Assembly (NCBI GenBank): GCA_029851415.1
Contig: CM056743.1
Location: forward strand, 11,710,727-11,774,726
Reading direction: 5' to 3'
From: Eretmocerus hayati
Lineage: Eukaryota; Arthropoda; Insecta; Hymenoptera; Aphelinidae
Length of the DNA stretch: 64,000 bases
In this document: in pieces, positions 58,303-64,000 of the stretch
Layout: each line of letters starts with the position of its first letter
Position numbering within the stretch: position 1 is the stretch's first letter
Program-made: the position numbers and the translations under genes
The notes under the pieces: generated by a model
Database searches by the model: none
The model's input: the letters and a program-made list of their open reading frames with translations, nothing else
Told to the model about the DNA's origin: nothing

Positions 58303-59404
58303 CGCTACCGGTCAAAATTTTGAGCTCACCCAAAATAGTATATTTCGCACCGAGTTCATGAGGTTGTAGCTCGCTTCTGAGCGATCGGGTTCCTGCCCGA
58401 GCCGGAGGCGAGGGTTGAAATGATCGCTCGGAAGCGGGGAACCTCATGGCGAGGCGCGAAAGTTATTTTTCGCGATTTTGTAGGCACCCAAACATCGGAA
58501 AATTGCGAAATTTTTTTTTTTCAATTTTGTGAGTTGAACTACTCGGCTCTATTTGACCGTAGAGGACTCTTCCAGAGCTCATTTTGAAGATTTTTTTCAC
58601 GTACTTTAAGATGGCATTTTTAATTTTTATCCGTACGGATCGGGATCGTTCCAATTTAAGCTTGGAAAAGTGTCAATTCCAACGATTTTAGAAAAAATCT
58701 TTTGGCTTGTACCAATTTGAGCCACATGAATGTTTCAATGTGGTAGTTATGGGATACAAATTTCCATTGATAGAGCTTCAAAATCCGTTTTTGAACGTCC
58801 CTCTACGCCACTTCTAGTCCGAGCTATGACACTTTCTCTGAGGGAAGATTTTTCGCTAGAACTAGCACCTGGATTCAGAAATGATGAGGAAATTCACTAT
58901 TTGAGGCATATTTCAAAGGTTTCTCGTTTCCTCAATCATGATATAGATAAAAGATGACATAAATGATGATTATACTTCATAAAACTGCGTCTCTGTATCT
59001 CTCTCGAATTCGAATGCTATTTTTTGCGATAAATGTCCCCTCAGAGAAAATGTCATAGCTCGGATTAGCAGTGGCGTAGAGGGACGTTCAAAAACTGATT
59101 ATCGAATCCTACAATTGTACTTTTGTATCCCACAACTCTCACATTGAAACATTCATGTGGCTCAAATTGGCACGAGCCAAAAGAATTCTCTAAAAAATCG
59201 TTGAAATTCACACTTTTCCAAGCTCAAATTGGAAAGATCCCCATCCGTATGGATAAAAATGAATTTTGCCATCTTAAAGTGCATGAAAAAATCTTCGAAA
59301 TGAGCTCCTGAAGAGTCCTCTACGGTCAATTCGAGCCGAGTAGTTCAACTCACAAAATTGAAAAAAACAAAATTTGGGTGAGCTTAAAATTTTGACCGGT
59401 AGTG
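58303..59404. mobile_element. Tc1-like foldback element inside the satellite
   Basis: Termini (CG/CA)CTACCGGTCAAAATTTT(G/A)AGCTCACCCAAA are inverted, and long arms (~500 bp, with 'gtggcgtagagggacgttcaaaaac'-like text) extend inward, meeting near 58900-58970. TA precedes the left end and TG follows the right. Splitting the satellite unit at 'cagtccgtct' confirms insertion. Confidence 0.78.
58327..58492. mobile_element. 150-bp palindromic MITE with 8-bp TSD
   Basis: CACCCAAA occurs at 58327-58334 and 58485-58492, around a 150-bp insert absent from the other foldback arm. The insert is itself partly palindromic (gagcgatc...gatcgctc). An 8-bp TSD suggests hAT mobilisation. Confidence 0.75.
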
Positions 59405-60308
59405 TGAAAAAAAAATTCTTTCTATTCCATTAACTTCACAAACAAATTCGAAATCGTTGATTTTCATTGGCAATAATAAATGCTGAACCTCTTGGGAAGT
59501 GGAAGAATGTATTCCCAAAATCTCTGATTAAATAGGTTAATAGTTGAAAAGATACACATACTCATCGCTTTGAAAATACATATTCCGTCTCAGAAAAGCT
59601 AACTTTGTATCCCATTAACTTTACAAAAAAATTCAAAATCTTTGTTTTTTTATTGAGAATAAAGAATGGTGGACTTCTAGTGATGTCAAAGAACGAATTT
59701 TCGAAGTGTCGAATTAGGAGAATTAATTGCTGAAGAGCTACAGACAGTCATCGCGTCGGAGTAACATAGTCCGAATCAAGAAAAGTCGCTTTCCATTGCG
59801 TTAACTTTCCAAAAAAAATCGAAATCTTCCATTTTTATTTGAAATAGTGAATAATGACCTCCTTGGGATGTGGAAGAATGTATTTCCGGAATCTAGGACT
59901 AATTAGATTAGTAGTTGAAACGCTACACACAGTCATCGCGTTGAAAATACGTAGTCAGTCTCCAAAAAGGTAACTTTGTATCCCATGAACTGCACAAAAA
60001 AATTGGAAATCGTTCATTTCCATTGGGAATAGTAAATTATGGCCTTTCTGAGATGTTCAAAAATGTGTATGCAGAATATAGGATTAAAAAGATTAACAGT
60101 TGTAAATATAAAATTTTCGAGATTTTTGGTGATTTTTCGCAACATCTCTCAAAAATTGTAACAAAATTTCAGATGATCTGTAGATTTTCAAATGCATGAA
60201 TAAAACGAATAAAAAACAACACGTAATAGTAATGTACTGCATTTGCATTGACAAGTAGCGTCGTGCAGGAACTAATTATTCTCATGCGAATAAACCCGGC
60301 ACATTTTC

Positions 60309-60656
60309 AGCGCTTGTGGGTTAAAAGATTGTGATTAACTAATTAACTTGATTGTTATTAACTCTCAATTCCAAAGTTGATAATTGCACTTACGTCACCC
60401 ATAAGCGCAATTAACATTAGAAAAAAACCGTCGATGGATTGGGATTCCTATTGAAAAGATACGTATATAATGATTTTGCAGAAAAAAGATAGAAAAAAGA
60501 AGTGAGATGGTAGAGCTCTCGAGTCAGTACTGCCAACGTTGAAATAAAATGATTGGTGTGGAAGCAGGCTGTACGGGTGAGGAGGGGGAGAAAGCCACTT
60601 TTCAAGTCATGGCAAACCCATAGCTTCGTCGTGCTCTGGTGACTAGGAATGGACCA
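60309..60656. other. No feature seen
   Basis: AT-rich flank between two elements. Confidence 0.4.
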
Positions 60657-60940
60657 GGGGCCGGATTACGAAAAAGCGAACGCACGACGCGCACGATGCG
60701 CAAGATGCGCACGCCAAGCGCGAGAAACGAGCAACCGAAAGACACGGAGCGCGCGACCCGCGAGTACCCCCACTATACCTCCCCGATGTAAAAAGTATAG
60801 GGGCCGGTATAGTGGGGCTACTCGCGGTTCGCGCGCTCCGTGTCTTTCGGTCGCTCGTTTCTCGCGCTTCGCGTGCGCATCTTGCGCATTGTGCGCGTCG
60901 TGCGCTCGCTCGTGCGTTCGCTTTTTCGTAATCCGGCCCC
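60657..60940. mobile_element. 284-bp CpG-rich palindromic MITE
   Basis: Inverted arms of ~125 bp starting GGGGCCGGATTACGAAAAAGCG, extremely rich in CG/GC dinucleotides, meeting at 'ctccccgatgtaaaaagtataggggcc'. The right arm has one extra 8-bp block (gagcgagc). No clear TSD. Open frames on both strands follow from the composition. Confidence 0.75.
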
Positions 60941-61810
60941 GGTCTCTAGTGACGGGAGTACAGACAGAGAGCGAGTTCACCAGATCGGGCGCAAAGTGTT
61001 AGCATTGGTGCCTCGTGTTTATTTGGTGACAAGTGCATGCTCCGTTGCGAGCTTCCACAATTAATCCAGTGCACCAGGTATGATCAATCAGCATCAAAGT
61101 TACAGTATGGGAAGGAATCGATGGGAAAATTGTGCCAAGGTTTACTTCGTGCAACCAGAACCTTGCCAGACAATGTGGAACAGTTATGATGAGATGATGG
61201 ACTGTTTCCATGTAAGTATTTGTTGCAACCAACGAATCCACCAATGTGATTTCGAATATTAGGATTTTATTTCTGGATCCTTCTGGAGTGATGCTATGTA
61301 TCTGTGTTTGGCTCTTTTTCATCTGTAAGTTTATAGAAGATGGGAATAATGAACGCCTTCCAAACAATCACAGAAATGTCACGAGTTACACGTCCCTGCA
61401 AAATGGATCAACAATGAGGACGGCCGGAAAATTCAACTTGCCAAGAAAGATGTGCTTGTGGTGGGAAGCTTTGCTGGCGCAGCGTTTGAGAAATTGAAGA
61501 ACTTGGATTGCTTGTGAGTAGTGTCCTCTATTCTAATCTCAACAGTACTCTCCAAAAAAATCCATAATATTTTATTAATGATTGTCAGCTTCCAAAGATA
61601 TGATGAAATGATCCATTTTTAAATTTTCCTTTTTACACTTAGAATCGTTGGCCCACATTGTCTCCTGTCATGTTTGATGAGGGGAGAATGTATACCAGTA
61701 GGAATAAAACACATATTTAATGTTGCCGTGAGAGACATGGTAGTTGGCATATCAGGCTTTTCCATTTCAATAAGGGTAAGGTAAACAAGTGATTTGATTA
61801 GGACTCCTCT
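60941..61810. other. Possible unplaced exon
   Basis: A frame from ATG 61080 is open to 61262 and includes a 'catgtaagt' donor-like site near 61211. No family recognised and no acceptor partner. Confidence 0.25.
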
Positions 61811-62525
61811 GTGACGGTTTTGGTGGACTCGTCACGTGCAGGCAGGGCCTGCTTTTATTTGAGAAGCTCAGGGAGTGAGCTATTGCTGTAATTGTTCAAG
61901 AAATCAGGAGAGGGGAGCATTGAATGAGCACACGCTCGATTAAAATTAAGAATGAAAGGGCATTTATTCAAAGAAAACTATTTACAAATGGTCCGCTGAC
62001 CGTTAGAATAAATCTAGCCCACGCACGATTATTGAGGGCGCATTTAGGGAAAAATACAATCTACAAGCCCAGAAAGAGGAGAGAGAGATTTGCGAGAGGC
62101 ACTTACAAATATCAATGGCCTTGACGCAGGTTGGTCACTCGACCTCGAATCGGGCACCGGCCCTCGCAGCTCACGACGATCAGGCAGCTCGCAATTGTCC
62201 CAGACGATGATGATTTTGGTCATAGACCACAGCACAGGTTACATGAAATGCACGCACCGGAGCCCCGGCTAAATGATGCCAAGGACGGGCTCCGGGCGGC
62301 GTGGACAACGCGCACGATAATAAGCTCGATAGGCGCGTGCGAGCGCTCCGAAACGTCACGACGGAATGTATAGTAAAAGGTTGCTGGCCGGAGCAGCATT
62401 GGCTTGCGCCAGGGACGGCTCAAAATATGGGGCGCGCGGGCCCTACTACGGTGCCATCTCTCTGTCTCTCTCCCTTTTACCTGGCTAAACTATGCAGCAA
62501 CTCTTCTCGTGCTTAGGCTGTAACA
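61811..62525 (-). mobile_element. Putative solo LTR (minus orientation)
   Basis: The ends TGTGACGG...GGCTGTAACA form a short TG...CA-type inverted terminus. Read on the minus strand there is an AATAAA site in 'tttgaataaatgccc' about 150 bp before the end, after a GC-rich promoter-like half. No TSD, primer-binding site or second LTR, so the call is weak. Confidence 0.35.
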
Positions 62526-63381
62526 CAAAATGTTATCATTACAATATTCGGTCCAGGGAGAGAGGGAGACGGACTGACTTGGCCGTCACACCCCTCCCCC
62601 AGACGCTGGGTAGCCGGCTGGCGCACCAGCTCGGAAACCTACCTCTCTCAATCTGGGCCGAAAACTAAAGGGAAAGAGCCATTTGCTCAAGAAATTTGAA
62701 TTAAAAGTAAATATTCTGATCAAAAGATTATCAGTCGGAAAGTGATAATTAAAAGTGATGTTGAAAATATGGATTCCAGATAAATGAGATTGTATTTCCC
62801 TCGAAAAATGAAAACGCGATCACTCACACTAACATACTTCCCATACTAAATCAGTCTATATAGAATTCATAGCTGTTCTTCTCGAACTCTAAGTAATTGT
62901 GGGAGCGTTTATTTCACTGCACTGTTTTTGCTCTTGAGGCACATTACTACAGGAAATTTCACTTCACGGTCTTCACTAATTCACTTGGTCTCTTGAATTG
63001 ACCATTGGGCACTTGTAAGCATTCTGTGCATACAACACACAAATCATACTCTTGGACATTGGTCCCATAGCCCATACTTCAGCATTAGACCATACTTCAC
63101 TCAATGCACACTTATAAATTCATACAGAACTAAAATTGTTATACGATATGGTCATTTGACCTCATTCATCAATCTCTATAGCGTGAGTTTTGCTCAAATT
63201 TGATTGGCCAAGGGTTTATGAAAATAAAAAGAACATCCTCTTAAGAACTAAACTCACATGTTATAAATGTCGTTCACGTCCAGGAACGTTTCATTAATCG
63301 AACACACTAAGTCGCGCAAAATTGTACGGACACAACCTAACCACTGAGTGAGACTCGCGCGCGCACATCCCTCGCTGTCCA
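62526..63381. other. No gene recognised
   Basis: A GC-rich stretch (62570-62650) followed by AT-rich sequence; no motifs. Confidence 0.4.
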
Positions 63382-63591
63382 CATAGACATAGAAGTATAG
63401 ACTGCCGGTCCCGTATCTTCGCCGTTGACATCGAGGCTCCCCAATGAGAGTGAGAGAGACGCAACATAGGAATCGCATGTTGAAAGCGTGCGCCTTGGAG
63501 CATGCCGTCTCTCTCACTCTCACGCAAAGGCCTATGTCTCGATGACAACGGCGAGTATACGGGACCAGCAGTCTATACTTTTATGTCTATG
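63382..63591. mobile_element. 210-bp palindromic MITE
   Basis: Termini CATAGACATA(G/A)AAGTATAGACTGC are inverted; arms of ~95 bp continue through 'ggtcccgtat' and 'gagagtgagagagacg'. The last has a partner on the other arm. No certain TSD. Confidence 0.72.
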
Positions 63592-64000
63592 GCTGTCCAT
63601 CGATGAATCTTCCTCTGGAACGATGTCGATCTTCAGCTGCAGTCAGTAGCACGTGGTTGTCTGCTACGGGCACTAGGCTGCTCCTGCGCCTATGGTGTCG
63701 CTATGCCCCCCTCCTGGTCCATTCTCCCGAGCTAAATTTGTCGTGTTGACGTGACACGGTCGTATTGACCACATGTGTCTCGAATTGGTTGAGAGAAATC
63801 GATCAGCTGATCGATGGCCATGGGTTGCATCAAATTGAAGCCTAATATCACGACTATAAAATGTCAGAAATAGCTCATGAAAATCAAGGTTAAATTGCTC
63901 TAACTGCGTGGACAGCTTCGTTTTATGCGGTAGGCTAATAAATTTGAGATGGTGGATCAGATCTTCAAGGCCAAAAAATTCAAGAGTCTTTGCTGGGCCA
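63592..64000. other. No feature seen
   Basis: Ordinary sequence to the window edge. Confidence 0.4.

Larger units (their letters stand above)
57440..60110. repeat. ~186-bp satellite array
   Basis: Units start near 57440, 57632, 57821, 58003, 58187, 59478, 59665, 59848 and 60034 (spacings 182-192 bp). Each has a 'a(a/t)gataaccttctcgagatg'-like start, 'gttgaaaagctacacacagtcatcgcgtt' and 'cccattaactttacaaaaaaattcgaaat'-like segments. The units are diverged, so the array is not recent. Confidence 0.8.
57234..60308. mobile_element. 3.1-kb inverted-repeat element containing a satellite array
   Basis: The left end 57234-57425 and right end 60115-60308 are ~190-bp inverted repeats ('cgggcttattcgcatga', 'atgcatttgaaaatcta' and their complements). 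Between them lies a ~186-bp tandem satellite. The array is interrupted by a foldback transposon (58303-59404). No coding region and no clear TSD. Non-autonomous, or the satellite has expanded inside an old transposon. Confidence 0.75.

Noticed and set aside
60649..61002. 117-codon Arg/Ala/Cys-rich ORF
   Set aside because: Produced by the CG-rich palindrome; an equivalent frame exists on the other strand.
1..64000. CRISPR array or prokaryotic operon
   Set aside because: Spliced genes, poly(A) retroposons and eukaryotic transposons throughout; no regularly spaced short repeats with unique spacers.

Overview
The window is nuclear DNA from an animal, most likely an insect or other arthropod. It has spliced genes with very short GT-AG introns (58 and 66 nt in a helicase copy; 140 and 88 nt in a transposase), no operons or bacterial ribosome sites, an AT-rich background and a dense, multiply nested load of DNA transposons, MITEs, foldback elements and retroposons. 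There is no clearly intact host gene. What is recognisable is broken host genes, one nearly complete transposase, and a block of short coding-like frames that I cannot assign. Coding calls rest on reading frames, splice signals and protein motifs read by eye; no database search was possible.

Layout. 1.1-2.1 kb: a tRNA-derived palindromic insertion with a 14-bp target-site duplication (TSD). 6.2-12.3 kb (minus strand): a degenerate C2H2 zinc-finger gene cut by a 5.1-kb pogo-like transposon (6704-11806, TA TSD). That transposon carries a 205-bp piggyBac-type MITE (TTAA) in the 3' end of its transposase and a 955-bp Harbinger-like foldback element (TTA). 12.3-14.0 kb: an inverted array of a ~516-bp repeat with a 15-bp TSD; a diverged copy lies at 43.65-45.12 kb. 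14.4-15.5 kb: a GC-rich 45-bp-period repeat beside hydrophobic ORFs. 18.8-21.7 and 51.2-54.2 kb: two ~2.9-kb copies of one element, each flanked by a 4-bp TTRA duplication.

22.9-29.5 kb is the least repetitive part. It holds many short coding-like frames on both strands. Several occur as diverged paralogs that still match at protein level, which points to a degraded or fast-evolving family of genes with short exons. I do not recognise the family. 29.7-37.4 kb holds MITEs, a GC-rich TATA-bearing island and two TA-flanked non-autonomous transposons. 43.6-46.0 kb holds retroposons, including two tandem copies in the same target site.

46.4-49.8 kb (minus strand) is an RTEL1-type DNA helicase pseudogene: the start codon, Walker A, DEAH box and several splice sites survive, with in-frame stops and frameshifts. 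55-64 kb is repeat-dominated. The striking object there is a 3.1-kb element whose ~190-bp inverted termini enclose a ~186-bp satellite array, itself invaded by a foldback transposon that in turn carries a 150-bp MITE with an 8-bp TSD. Putative solo-LTR sequence and two further palindromic MITEs close the window.
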